Source: Atopobiaceae bacterium (GTDB taxonomy: Bacteria; Actinomycetota; Coriobacteriia; Coriobacteriales; Atopobiaceae). From it: a DNA stretch of 64,000 bases. The notes under the pieces were generated by a model. The model made no database searches, was not told the origin of the DNA, and saw only the letters and a list, made by a program, of their open reading frames with translations. The position numbers were made by a program, and so were the translations under genes. Positions 8,819 to 17,481 of this stretch are shown here, piece after piece; position 1 is the stretch's first letter, and the number at the start of each line of letters is the position of its first letter. The stretch lies in contig JAKVOB010000001.1 in NCBI GenBank assembly GCA_022483015.1, forward strand, positions 1,512,902 to 1,576,901, given 5' to 3'.

Positions 8819-11474
8819 CGCTGCCGTCAGGCAGGCCCGTTCGTATGACACGCTCGAAGCGGGCGGTCTGAGTCGACGCATCGTCGACGTCTCGCGCATC
8901 CCTGGTGCGGAGCGCCTCCCGCGAGCGCTCGTGTGCCTCCTCGAGAACGTGGTGCGTCGTGCGGACACGGACGAGCAGGCGGAGGAGCTGGCAGGCCGGG
9001 TCCTGGAGGCCGGCCTTGCAGGCGAGCAGGGCGACGAGATCGAGTTCATGCCCTCGCGCGTCCTGTTCCAGGACTTCACCGGCGTCCCGGTGTTCTGCGA
9101 CTTCGCTGCCATGCGGGATGCGGTTGCCGCGCGAGGCAAGGACCCGGCCCTCGTGAACCCTCGCATCCCCTGCACGCTCGTCATAGACCACTCCGTCTGC
9201 GCGGACGAGGTCGGCACGCCTGATGCCGCCTCCGAGAACCTCTCCATCGAGGCCAGGCGCAACCAGGAACGCTTCGCCTTCCTCAAGTGGGCAAGCCACT
9301 CGTTCGACAACGTGAGGATCGTTCCTCCTGGAGGCGGAATCTGCCACCAGCTCAACTTCGAGCGGTTCTGCTCGGTCGTGGGGACCGACGCCCTCGCCAC
9401 TGGGGATCCTGAGATGGCGTGCTACGACACGCTCGTGGGTACCGACTCCCATACGCCGACGGCCAACGGCATCGGCGTGCTCGGCTGGGGCGTGGGCGGT
9501 ATCGAGGCTGAGGCCGCGGCATTGGGGCAGCCCATCAGCATGCGCGTCCCGGCCGTCGTGGGCCTTCGTCTCTCGGGTTCCATGCCGGACGGCATCTCTG
9601 GCATGGACCTGGCGCTCACCGTCGCCCAACGTCTCCGTTCGGAGGGCGTGGTGGGCTGCCTGGTCGAGGCCTTCGGGCCTGGCGTGGCCAACCTCTCGGT
9701 GACGCAGCGCGCCTGCGTCTCGAACATGACCCCCGAGTACGGTGCGACCTCGACGCTGTTCCCCGTCGACGAGGCCGTCCTCGACTACCTGCGTCTCACG
9801 GGGCGTGACGAGCACGAGGTCGACTTCGCCGAGGCCTACGTGCGCCGTCAGCGCACCTTCGGCTCGGAGGGTGACCGGACCTATGCCCGGATCGTCGACA
9901 TCGACCTCTCCACGCTCGAGTGGAGCCTTGCCGGTCCCTCCCGTCCCCATGACCGCGTGACGCCTGCGGGGCTCAAGGCTCGGGTCGAGGAGGCCTGTGG
10001 CGCGCACGGGCATGCCGACCTCGGCGAAGGCTTCGACGTCACGTGCGTCGACGGCACCCACGAGCTCCATCACGGTGCGCTCGCCATCGCAGCCGTCACC
10101 AGCTGCACCACCGCGACCGACCCGGCCATGATGGTCGGCGCCGGCCTGCTGGCCCGCGAGGCCGCACGACGGGGCCTCGAGCCCAAGCCCTGGGTGAAGC
10201 GCATCCTCGCACCGGGAAGCCATGCGACGGAGCTCCTGCTCGAGCGTGCCGGCCTCATGGATGGCCTTCATGACCTTGGCTTCTATACCTGTGGGTTCGG
10301 CTGCATGAGCTGCATCGGCAACTCGGGCCCCATACTCCCATGCCTGCGCCCGGTGGCGGACGACCTCGAGCTCACGAGCGTCCTGTCGGGCAACCGCAAC
10401 TTCGATGGCCGCATCAGCCCGGACGTGAGCCAGAACTACCTCTGCCAGCCGGCCATGGTCGTGGCCTACTCGATCGCAGGGACCATGGACGTCGACCTGA
10501 CGACCGAGCCGCTGGGCATGGGCACGGACGGGCGTCCGGTCATGCTCTCCGACGTCATGCCCACGAATGCGCAGATAGAGAAGGTCTTGGCCACGGTGCT
10601 CGACCGAAGCCTGTACGAGGAGGGCATGGCCGGGCTCCTCGACGGTGACGCAACCTGGCAGGCCATCTCGGCGGGGGAGTCCTCCACCTATCCCTGGGAC
10701 CCGAAGTCGACCTACGTCCGTCGCCCGCCCTACTTCGACATCGCACGCACGCAGGACACGATCGGCGTCACAGGTGCCCGTGCGCTCGTGCGCCTGGGCG
10801 ACTTCGTCACGACGGACCACATCTCGCCGGCCGGGGCAATCGCTCCCGACTCTCCGGCGGCTCGCTACCTCCTCGAGCGCGGCGTCGACCAGAGCGACTT
10901 CAACACCTACGGAAGCAGGCGCGGGAACCATGAGGTCATGGCCCGTGGCACCTTTGCGAACGTCAAGCTCGAGAACCAGCTCGCCGCCCCGCGGCGCGGA
11001 GGATGGACGCGCGACCTCCTCACAGGTGGGGTCACCTCGGTATTCGAGGCTGCCGAGGACTATCGCGACCACGAGGTTCCGCTCGTCGTCGTCGCCGGGA
11101 AGATGTACGGGAGCGGCTCGTCGCGCGACTGGGCCGCGAAGGGACCGCTCCTCCTCGGGGTCACCTGCGTCATCGCCGAGAGCCTCGAGCGCATCCATCG
11201 GTCGAACCTCGTGCAGATGGGCATCCTCCCCCTCGAGCTCGCCGACGGTGCGACCGCCGATTCGCTCGGGCTCGACGGCACCGAGACCTATGACGTGTCA
11301 CCGGTCGACCTGAGCGGCGGGCTTCCTGCCCGTCCGCGGACGACCGTCACCGCCAGGCGTGCGGACGGGACCTCGGTCTCGTTCGAATGCGTCGTCCGTG
11401 TGGACACGCCGACCGAGGGGGAGTACCTGCGCGCCGGCGGCATCCTTCCCTTCGTCCTCGACCTCATGGCATAG
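8799..11474 (+). CDS. acnA: Aconitate hydratase (AcnA-type)
   Basis: Interconverts citrate and isocitrate with a [4Fe-4S] cluster. The 891-residue length matches AcnA/IRP1-type enzymes. Cluster ligands are visible as Cys436 (TSCTTATDP, where SCTNTSNP is usual) and Cys502/Cys505 (GCMSCIGNSG). Other landmarks are VGTDSHTPTANGIG, the C-terminal swivel domain segment TTDHISPAGAI, and GSGSSRDWAAKGP. The ATG is inside the ATPase gene behind GGAGGAG, implying coupled translation. No citrate synthase or isocitrate dehydrogenase is nearby, so it may serve glutamate precursor synthesis rather than a full TCA cycle (inference). AcnA proteins can also bind RNA when the cluster is lost. Confidence 0.95.
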   Translation: MPEQGLSAAVRQARSYDTLEAGGLSRRIVDVSRIPGAERLPRALVCLLENVVRRADTDEQAEELAGRVLEAGLAGEQGDEIEFMPSRVLFQDFTGVPVFCDFAAMRDAVAARGKDPALVNPRIPCTLVIDHSVCADEVGTPDAASENLSIEARRNQERFAFLKWASHSFDNVRIVPPGGGICHQLNFERFCSVVGTDALATGDPEMACYDTLVGTDSHTPTANGIGVLGWGVGGIEAEAAALGQPISMRVPAVVGLRLSGSMPDGISGMDLALTVAQRLRSEGVVGCLVEAFGPGVANLSVTQRACVSNMTPEYGATSTLFPVDEAVLDYLRLTGRDEHEVDFAEAYVRRQRTFGSEGDRTYARIVDIDLSTLEWSLAGPSRPHDRVTPAGLKARVEEACGAHGHADLGEGFDVTCVDGTHELHHGALAIAAVTSCTTATDPAMMVGAGLLAREAARRGLEPKPWVKRILAPGSHATELLLERAGLMDGLHDLGFYTCGFGCMSCIGNSGPILPCLRPVADDLELTSVLSGNRNFDGRISPDVSQNYLCQPAMVVAYSIAGTMDVDLTTEPLGMGTDGRPVMLSDVMPTNAQIEKVLATVLDRSLYEEGMAGLLDGDATWQAISAGESSTYPWDPKSTYVRRPPYFDIARTQDTIGVTGARALVRLGDFVTTDHISPAGAIAPDSPAARYLLERGVDQSDFNTYGSRRGNHEVMARGTFANVKLENQLAAPRRGGWTRDLLTGGVTSVFEAAEDYRDHEVPLVVVAGKMYGSGSSRDWAAKGPLLLGVTCVIAESLERIHRSNLVQMGILPLELADGATADSLGLDGTETYDVSPVDLSGGLPARPRTTVTARRADGTSVSFECVVRVDTPTEGEYLRAGGILPFVLDLMA

Positions 11475-11483
11475 GGGATTAGG

Positions 11484-11521
11484 GCGACCTGGGCTTATCG
11501 TGTGTGTCGTACCCAGGTCGC
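11484..11521. repeat. Perfect 10-bp inverted repeat after acnA
   Basis: The arms GCGACCTGGG and CCCAGGTCGC are separated by 18 nt. No T-run follows on either strand, so a classical terminator is doubtful. The right arm falls where the -35 of the next gene would be expected, so it could be an operator. Confidence 0.5.
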
Positions 11522-11541
11522 GCGTGACCCGGGCGAGGGGC

Positions 11542-11547
11542 TAGAAT
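11542..11547 (+). promoter_or_regulatory. Candidate -10 box for the zinc-ribbon gene
   Basis: TAGAAT lies 39 nt before the TTG start. No good -35 is present at 16-18 nt; that position is covered by the inverted repeat arm. Confidence 0.4.
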
Positions 11548-11586
11548 GTCGAGACGACCATCACGAGTTCGCCAAGGAGACCACTC

Positions 11587-12654
11587 TTGATCTGCCCCTC
11601 CTGCGGAAGCCATATCCCAGACGATGCGCTCGTCTGTCCCGCCTGTCACGCCGACCTGGCGCTGACGAGCATGCTGCCACGCCTCCGAGGCACGTACTGT
11701 GCCTCCTGCGGCGCGCTCGTTCCTACGGGCGCCGCACGCTGCCCCGTCTGCGGCATGCCGGTGGCAGGTGCCTCCCAGAAGGACCCGTCGTCGAGGTCGA
11801 CCCCGTCCGAGGAGGACCTCCCTGACGTCGGGGAGGACGAGGAGGATGACGGAGACCAGGAGTCGCCTACGTCGGTCCTCGACCTGGATGCCGAGAAGAC
11901 CAACGCGCTCCCGCGCATCGAGAGCTCGATTCCCTCCGAGGAGGACGTCCGTGAGGGCGTGTTCGAGCACGAGAAGACCCCACACCGTCGTGTCGTCGTG
12001 CTGGTGGTGCTCGCATCGCTCATCGTGGTGGGCGGCGTCACCCTGTTCATAGCCCACCCATGGGACCCCAACTTCTTCTCGGCCCAGCCTACGGCCGATG
12101 CCGACATGAGCAAGGCCGGTTTCCCCGGCACCATCGAGAAGCTGCAGGGCCAGGACTCGGAGACGGCCCAGACCTCGGACGCTGCCACGGACGCCGCCAC
12201 GACGTCGTCGGGCGACCCGATCTTCGACTCCCTCTCGTCTGACTATGCGCAGCTCGCTGACCTTCGAGACCAGGTGGATGCCAACGAGTCGACCTTTGAC
12301 CAGAGCGCGATCACGGGTGACCTGGCTACGCGCGTCGCGGGCAAGAATGATGCCGATGCGCTTGGCATCACGATATCCAACCTCATCACCGACATCAAGA
12401 AGATCGACGTGTCTTCGACCCCATATGCCGAGGACCAGGAGCATCTCACGACCCTTGCCAACTGGCTGCGCAACCGTACCGACGCCCTCTCGGAGGCTTG
12501 GGCGCTCGACGTGGCAAGTGATGACCCGAGTGCCGACGAGGCCAAGATCAAGGCCCCCCTCGACCGGAACGCGGGGTCGGATGGTACGAGCTCCTATGCG
12601 ACGCTCTTCTCCGAGAACTACTCGGCCTGGGAGCCTGTCAAGAGCTCTTCTTGA
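11587..12654 (+). CDS. Double zinc-ribbon membrane protein, function unknown
   Basis: A 355-residue protein with four regions. Two CxxC...CxxC zinc ribbons occupy Cys3/6/17/20 and Cys38/41/52/55. An acidic, serine-rich linker runs over residues 65-130. One membrane helix spans about 135-155, and the rest, from about 160, should lie outside the membrane with many Asp, Ser and Thr. The zinc ribbons should face the cytosol. The start is a TTG with a strong AAGGAGA eight bases upstream. It precedes a cyclophilin and a TPR protein of the same topology, then the mre cluster, which hints at an envelope role (inference). I do not recognise a characterised homologue. Confidence 0.8.
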   Translation: MICPSCGSHIPDDALVCPACHADLALTSMLPRLRGTYCASCGALVPTGAARCPVCGMPVAGASQKDPSSRSTPSEEDLPDVGEDEEDDGDQESPTSVLDLDAEKTNALPRIESSIPSEEDVREGVFEHEKTPHRRVVVLVVLASLIVVGGVTLFIAHPWDPNFFSAQPTADADMSKAGFPGTIEKLQGQDSETAQTSDAATDAATTSSGDPIFDSLSSDYAQLADLRDQVDANESTFDQSAITGDLATRVAGKNDADALGITISNLITDIKKIDVSSTPYAEDQEHLTTLANWLRNRTDALSEAWALDVASDDPSADEAKIKAPLDRNAGSDGTSSYATLFSENYSAWEPVKSSS

Positions 12655-12729
12655 CCCTCTGGCATGGCCTTTCCCATGGCATTCGCCGTGGTTTTGCATG
12701 CCGAAAGTGTGAATGGGCGTATGTGCTGA

Positions 12730-12735
12730 TAGAAT
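12730..12735 (+). promoter_or_regulatory. Candidate -10 box for the cyclophilin gene
   Basis: TAGAAT lies 59 nt before the start in an otherwise non-coding 139-nt gap. The upstream -35 match is poor (TGTGAA at 16 nt spacing). Confidence 0.4.
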
Positions 12736-12793
12736 AGCGGCTGCTATGTAGACTCCGCGTGTGCCGTGTGGCGCGCGCTCTTTGTAGGGAGGC

Positions 12794-13345
12794 ATGATGG
12801 GGTTTTTCGAGGATCCCCTCTATACGCCAGAGTACCAGGTAAAAGGTGACGAGGTCGCGGTCATCTCCACCAGCAAGGGCACGATCGAGGTCTCGCTTGA
12901 CGGTGCCGGCGCCCCCGTCCATGTGGCCAACTTCTGCGAGCTCGCTAGCTCGGGCTTCTATGATGGGCTGAAGTTCCATCGCTACGTGCCCGGTTTCGTC
13001 ATCCAGGGCGGATGCCCCAACACGCGCGACATGACGCCCTCTGACGTCGCCCAAGGCCATCGTGGGCCTGACGGGATGCCGGGTACCGGCGGTCCCGGTT
13101 ACCGCATCAAGCAGGAGTACACCACTAACCCTCGCAACAGCCACGAGGACGGTGCACTCGCCATGGCGAGGTCACAGTCCCCCGACTCCGCCGGGTCACA
13201 GTTCTACTTCTGCCTCGGCGCTCAGCATGGCCTCGACTCCGGGTATACCGTCTTCGGCTCGACCATCGGCGGCAAGGATGTCATCGACAAGCTCCGTGCC
13301 GGCGATACCATAGAGTCCGTGCGCATCGAGCACCGGGCCGCGTAG
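12794..13345 (+). CDS. Peptidyl-prolyl cis-trans isomerase, cyclophilin type
   Basis: A 183-residue single-domain cyclophilin that should accelerate proline isomerisation in folding proteins. The catalytic region is clear: FHRYVPGFVIQGG with its arginine, then GALAMARSQSPDSAGSQFYFCLG. No signal peptide or membrane segment is seen, so it is probably cytosolic. The double ATG follows GGGAGG closely. A short N-terminal extension (FFEDPLYTPEYQ) precedes the core. The 64 nt to the next gene contain no terminator, so it may be cotranscribed with the TPR gene. Confidence 0.92.
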   Translation: MMGFFEDPLYTPEYQVKGDEVAVISTSKGTIEVSLDGAGAPVHVANFCELASSGFYDGLKFHRYVPGFVIQGGCPNTRDMTPSDVAQGHRGPDGMPGTGGPGYRIKQEYTTNPRNSHEDGALAMARSQSPDSAGSQFYFCLGAQHGLDSGYTVFGSTIGGKDVIDKLRAGDTIESVRIEHRAA

Positions 13346-13409
13346 CCCATCCGTCAAGACACGGCAACGGGCCAGCCCGTCCAGAGCATTCAGAGCAAAA
13401 GGAGCAATC

Positions 13410-14822
13410 GTGGATCAACAGGCATATCTTGCTGCTAAGAACGCCTATCAACAGGGCGACATGGCAGCTGCCGCAAATGCTGCACGCTCCTGCAAGCAGC
13501 CGGGCGAGATCTCGGGTTGTGCTGACCACCTCCTCGGGAACGCCCTCATGAAGATGGGCCGCTATGCCGAGGCGGCCGACGCCTATGGCTCGGCCCTCGA
13601 GGACACCTCCTACGGCAAGTCAGGGGCCCTCTCCTGCAACCGTGGCCGTGCGCTCCTTGCCGCCGGCCAGGTCGACGGTGCCATAACCGCGCTCACGCAG
13701 GCATCCTCAGATGCGAGCTATCCGACCCCATACAAGGCGCAGATGGCGCTCGGCAAGGCGTATACCAGGAAGGGCGACCTGCGCCAGGCGGGTGTCGCCT
13801 TCAGGAACGCCGCCATCGACGAGTCGAACCCGGACCCTTCCGTCGCGCTCATGCGCCTCGGGCGTTGCTTCATGGACCTCGGTCGCCCCGTCGACGCTGT
13901 CGAGGCGTACCGCACCGCCCTGGACTTCTCGACCCCGCTCGAGAGCCAGAACTCCATCTATGCCGAGCTCGGACGTGCCTATGTGGCGGCCAACCGCATG
14001 ACCGAGGCCATCGATGCCTTCGGACATGCCACGGCTGACGGTACCTATCAGCTCTCTCCCGAGGCCGCGGTCGCGTTCCAGTCCGCCCAGCATGCGGTCG
14101 CGGCCATGACGGGTGGTGGTCCGTCCTCCACGGACGCCATGCTTGCGGCCGCCGGCTATGGCGAGGGCGGGACCGGCTCCTACGACCCGCTCGACCCCAT
14201 GGGCAAGTCTGGCGAGATGATGCCGTCGCCCGAGGATACCGGGTTCTTCTCGGTGTCGGAGCAGGAGCTTGTCGAGAACGACAAGAAGGATCGGAAGAAG
14301 AAGCGCCATACGGGCAGGCACATCCTCATAGCGCTTCTGGTCATCCTGCTCCTCCTTGCTGCCGTCGCGGGCTTCGGCTACTACAAGGGTTACGGCTGGC
14401 CGACGCAGGAGGCGACCGTCGAGGCCATGTTCAAGGCCAACACGGACTCCGGTGACATCGGCAGCTACCTCGCCGGGAGCGTCACGAGCGGCACGCGCTC
14501 CGATATCGAGGCCGTGCTTCCCGTCAACGCCACCGTCAAGGTCGACGGCGTCGACCGCTCCATGAGCTCGTCCAAGGTCACCGCGACGGCCACGCTCGAG
14601 GCCGGTGGGACCCAGTCCTACACGATCTCGCTCGTGCGTGACGGCATCGGCTGGAAGGTCGACAACGTCACCGTCGACTATGCGTCACAGGGCGGCACGA
14701 CCGCCTCGCTGAGCGGGACCGCGAAGACGTCCGCTGCGACGACTTCCACTGCCACGACGACCACCGGCACCCTCGCGAGTGCCACGACGGCATCCTCCCA
14801 GGATGCCCAGACCACCAACTAG
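13410..14822 (+). CDS. TPR-repeat single-pass membrane protein, function unknown
   Basis: A 470-residue protein. Residues 1-235 hold about five tetratricopeptide-like repeats (for example LGNALMKMGRYAEAADAYGSAL). A charged stretch, KKDRKKKRHTGRH, precedes a membrane helix at about 305-326. An outer domain of about 100 residues follows, ending in a Thr/Ser/Ala-rich tail from about 420. Topology is probably TPR inside, tail outside. The GTG start follows AAAAGGAG. The stop lies 17 nt before mreB, so it is probably in the mre transcript and may be a scaffold or regulator of cell-wall elongation (inference). Confidence 0.8.
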   Translation: MDQQAYLAAKNAYQQGDMAAAANAARSCKQPGEISGCADHLLGNALMKMGRYAEAADAYGSALEDTSYGKSGALSCNRGRALLAAGQVDGAITALTQASSDASYPTPYKAQMALGKAYTRKGDLRQAGVAFRNAAIDESNPDPSVALMRLGRCFMDLGRPVDAVEAYRTALDFSTPLESQNSIYAELGRAYVAANRMTEAIDAFGHATADGTYQLSPEAAVAFQSAQHAVAAMTGGGPSSTDAMLAAAGYGEGGTGSYDPLDPMGKSGEMMPSPEDTGFFSVSEQELVENDKKDRKKKRHTGRHILIALLVILLLLAAVAGFGYYKGYGWPTQEATVEAMFKANTDSGDIGSYLAGSVTSGTRSDIEAVLPVNATVKVDGVDRSMSSSKVTATATLEAGGTQSYTISLVRDGIGWKVDNVTVDYASQGGTTASLSGTAKTSAATTSTATTTTGTLASATTASSQDAQTTN

Positions 14823-14839
14823 CGGCTGGAGACCCGTAG

Positions 14840-15883
14840 ATGTCGTTCTTTGACTCCATGTTCGGCGAATATGGTGGCGACCTTGCCATCGACCTCGGGA
14901 CGGCCAACACGCTCGTCTCCGTGCGAGGCGAGGGCATCGTCCTGAACGAGCCCTCCGTCGTTGCCATCGACAAGAGCGAGGAGCGCGTGCTCGCCGTGGG
15001 TGCCGACGCCAAGCGCATGGTGGGCCGCACCCCAGGCTCGATCCTTGCCATACGTCCCCTCAAGGACGGCGTCATCGCCGACTTCGACGTGACCGAGGTC
15101 ATGCTCCGCTATTTCATCGAGAAGGCACGCGAGCGACGCTACCCGTGGTCGCCGCGTCCGCGTGTGGTCGTCTGCGTCCCATCGGGCGTGACCTCCGTCG
15201 AGAAGCGCGCGGTTTTCGAGGCGACCATACAGGCAGGTGCGCGTCAGGCCTACCTCATCGAGGAGCCGATGGCGGCAGCCATCGGGGCCGACCTGCCCAT
15301 AGAGGACCCCACCGGCTCCATGGTGGTCGACATCGGCGGCGGCACGACCGAGGTCGCCGTGATCGCCATGGGCGGGATCGTGGTCTCGCAGTCCATCAGG
15401 ACCGCCGGTGACGAGTTCGACCAGACCATCCTCGAGCACGTGCGCGACGCCTACGGCCTCTCGATCGGTGAGCGCACCGCCGAGGACATCAAGATCAAGG
15501 TCGGGTCCGCGGCTCCCCTGAAGGAGGAGCTCGATGTGGAGGTCAACGGCCGTGATGTCATCTCCGGCCTCCCGAAGACCGTGCGCATCGAGAGCGAGGA
15601 GATCAGGCGAGCCCTCAACAGGCCGCTCGACGAGGTCACCAAGGCAGTGAAGGATGCGCTTGACATGACGCCTCCTGACCTGGCAAGCGACCTCATGTAC
15701 TATGGCATCCTGCTCACCGGTGGTGGCGGTTTCCTGCGGGGCCTCGACCAGAGGCTCCGAGAGGAGACGGGTGTTCCTGTCAACGTGAGTCCCACCGCCC
15801 TCGAGAACGTCGTCAACGGATGCGCGAAGGTTCTCGAGGCGAATGCGCTCTCGGGTGGGTTCGTCCAGAGTGCGGCGCAGTAA
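14840..15883 (+). CDS. mreB: Rod shape-determining actin homologue MreB
   Basis: The bacterial actin that forms membrane-bound filaments and guides lateral wall synthesis. The 347-residue protein has the actin-fold ATP-binding signatures DLGTANTLV near the N-terminus, PSGVTSVEKRAV, VVDIGGGTTEVAVIA and LTGGGGFLRGLDQRL. The N-terminal hydrophobic FFDSMFG is a plausible membrane anchor. It heads mreB-mreC-mreD-PBP2-rodA, which together imply a rod-shaped cell with an elongasome. Confidence 0.97.
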   Translation: MSFFDSMFGEYGGDLAIDLGTANTLVSVRGEGIVLNEPSVVAIDKSEERVLAVGADAKRMVGRTPGSILAIRPLKDGVIADFDVTEVMLRYFIEKARERRYPWSPRPRVVVCVPSGVTSVEKRAVFEATIQAGARQAYLIEEPMAAAIGADLPIEDPTGSMVVDIGGGTTEVAVIAMGGIVVSQSIRTAGDEFDQTILEHVRDAYGLSIGERTAEDIKIKVGSAAPLKEELDVEVNGRDVISGLPKTVRIESEEIRRALNRPLDEVTKAVKDALDMTPPDLASDLMYYGILLTGGGGFLRGLDQRLREETGVPVNVSPTALENVVNGCAKVLEANALSGGFVQSAAQ

Positions 15884-15886
15884 CTG

Positions 15887-16885
15887 GTGGCTCGTCTCTC
15901 GCAAAAGGGCCTGGGATCGGTCAACTCGTACAAGAGGGGGAACGGGCCAGGTCCCCTGGTGCGCCCCCTCATATTGTGCTGCGTCGTCTCGATAGCCCTC
16001 CTTGGGGTCTCCTCGGCCGAGGGCGACTCGGGCCCGATCCATGCTGCTCGGGGCGTCTTCCAGACGATCACGATGCCGGTGCGTTATCTCGGCTCGGCCG
16101 TGGCGTCGCCCTTCGCCGGCCTCGGGAACGTATTCACGAACCTCACGGCGAACCAGGAGTCCCTCTCTGAGCTCGAGGCCGAGAACGAGCAACTCAAGAG
16201 CCAGGTCGCCGAGCTGACCGAATCCGATCAGACGGCGACGAGGCTCGAGGACCTTCTCCAGCTCAAGAGCACCTATAGCCTCCAGTCGACGGCCGCCCGC
16301 ATCGTCTCGGGGTCTGGGGACTCGTGGTCGACCTCGGTCACGATCGACAAGGGGACCACATCCGGGTTCGCCGTGGGCATGCCCGTGACGGACTCGATGG
16401 GAGTCATCGGCCAGATCACCGAGTGTGGGCCGTCGACCTCGGTCGTGCGCCTCATATCTGACGAGAGCTCGGGCGTCTCGGCCATGGTCCAGTCGAGCCG
16501 CGCCCAAGGCCAGCTCACGGGATCTGCCGATGGCACGCTGCACCTCACGCTCATCAAGTGCGACCAACAGGTGGCGGTCGGTGACACCGTGGTCACGAGC
16601 GGCCTCGGGGGAGTGTATCCGAAGGGTCTCCCGATCGGTACGGTCACGAGCGTCGAGAAGTCTGACGGCGCGCTCTACTATGACATCACGGTAAGCCAGC
16701 TCGCCTCGACCGAGAACCTCGAGGAGGTCCTGGTCATAACCTCGCTCTCCGAGGACCAGCAGGCCTCGACCGACGAGGTCAGTGCCGCTGACTCGCAGGA
16801 GCGCTCCGAGGCGACGACGGCGGACACGGCCAGCGCGACGACCACCGCTGCTACCACGACGAGCGCCACGACGGACGAGGGGTAG
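15887..16885 (+). CDS. mreC: Rod shape-determining protein MreC
   Basis: Extracytoplasmic scaffold of the elongasome that activates PBP2. The 332-residue product has a cytosolic N-terminus, a membrane helix near 27-45, and a coiled coil at about 88-125 (SLSELEAENEQLKSQVAEL). The double beta-barrel domain typical of MreC follows (KGTTSGFAVGMPV, DTVVTSGLGGVYPKGLPIG). A low-complexity Ala/Thr/Ser tail of about 45 residues ends the protein and resembles the tail of the TPR protein upstream. The GTG start is 3 nt after the mreB stop. Confidence 0.94.
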   Translation: MARLSQKGLGSVNSYKRGNGPGPLVRPLILCCVVSIALLGVSSAEGDSGPIHAARGVFQTITMPVRYLGSAVASPFAGLGNVFTNLTANQESLSELEAENEQLKSQVAELTESDQTATRLEDLLQLKSTYSLQSTAARIVSGSGDSWSTSVTIDKGTTSGFAVGMPVTDSMGVIGQITECGPSTSVVRLISDESSGVSAMVQSSRAQGQLTGSADGTLHLTLIKCDQQVAVGDTVVTSGLGGVYPKGLPIGTVTSVEKSDGALYYDITVSQLASTENLEEVLVITSLSEDQQASTDEVSAADSQERSEATTADTASATTTAATTTSATTDEG

Positions 16886-16891
16886 GCGAAG

Positions 16892-17473
16892 ATGCTCGTC
16901 AACGACAAGAACAACGACCGTAGGTCCTTCATCATCCTCTGCGTGGTGTGCGGCGTCCTCCAGCTCGCCCTCGCGCCGAACGTCTGCATCGCAGACGGGC
17001 GTGCCAACTTCGCCCTCGTGCTCGCCGCCTGTGTGGCGTTCGGCATCGGTGGGGGAAGGGGAGTGGTATGCGGCTTCGCTGCCGGTCTGTTCTTCGACCT
17101 CGCCACGACAGGGCCCATCGGCCTCATGGCCCTCGAGCTCACGGTCTTCTCGTTCGTCGCTGGTTCCCAGGAGCGCAACCGACTTTCCGAGAATCCCGTG
17201 GTCACCTTCGAGCTCTTTGCGGCCGGCGCCCTCGTGGTCTCGCTCTTCTATAACCTCTGCATGGTCATCGTCGGCCAGGCCTCGATCGTCGATGCACTCG
17301 TGTTCCGGACACTCCCCACGACGCTCCTGACCTGCCTCGCCTTCCTCCCGTTCCTCTACCTCCTCTCGAGGGGCATGGGCTCGAGCCCCCGCCTCTCGAG
17401 GTCCTCCCTCGGGTCCTCGTCCTACAAGGGCGCACGGCGCGGTGCCGGTCACCTGCGTACCAAGGGATTGTAG
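16892..17473 (+). CDS. mreD: Rod shape-determining protein MreD
   Basis: A 193-residue integral membrane protein with five or six predicted helices and a basic C-terminal tail. MreD proteins bridge MreC and the PBP2/RodA synthase. Sequence identity across the family is low, so the call rests on length, hydrophobic pattern, the GGGRGVVCGFAAGLFFDL segment and position between mreC and the PBP2 gene, with only 6 nt to mreC. Confidence 0.9.
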   Translation: MLVNDKNNDRRSFIILCVVCGVLQLALAPNVCIADGRANFALVLAACVAFGIGGGRGVVCGFAAGLFFDLATTGPIGLMALELTVFSFVAGSQERNRLSENPVVTFELFAAGALVVSLFYNLCMVIVGQASIVDALVFRTLPTTLLTCLAFLPFLYLLSRGMGSSPRLSRSSLGSSSYKGARRGAGHLRTKGL

Positions 17474-17481
17474 GAGGCGCC

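Noticed and set aside
8766-11198. 810-codon open frame antisense to aconitase
   Set aside because: Shadow of the acnA codon bias; no start context or recognisable domain.
14819-17452. 877-codon open frame antisense to mreB-mreC-mreD
   Set aside because: Composition is His/Arg/Asp/Gly-rich and motif-free, as expected of the mirror frame of GC-rich genes; the sense genes are unmistakable.
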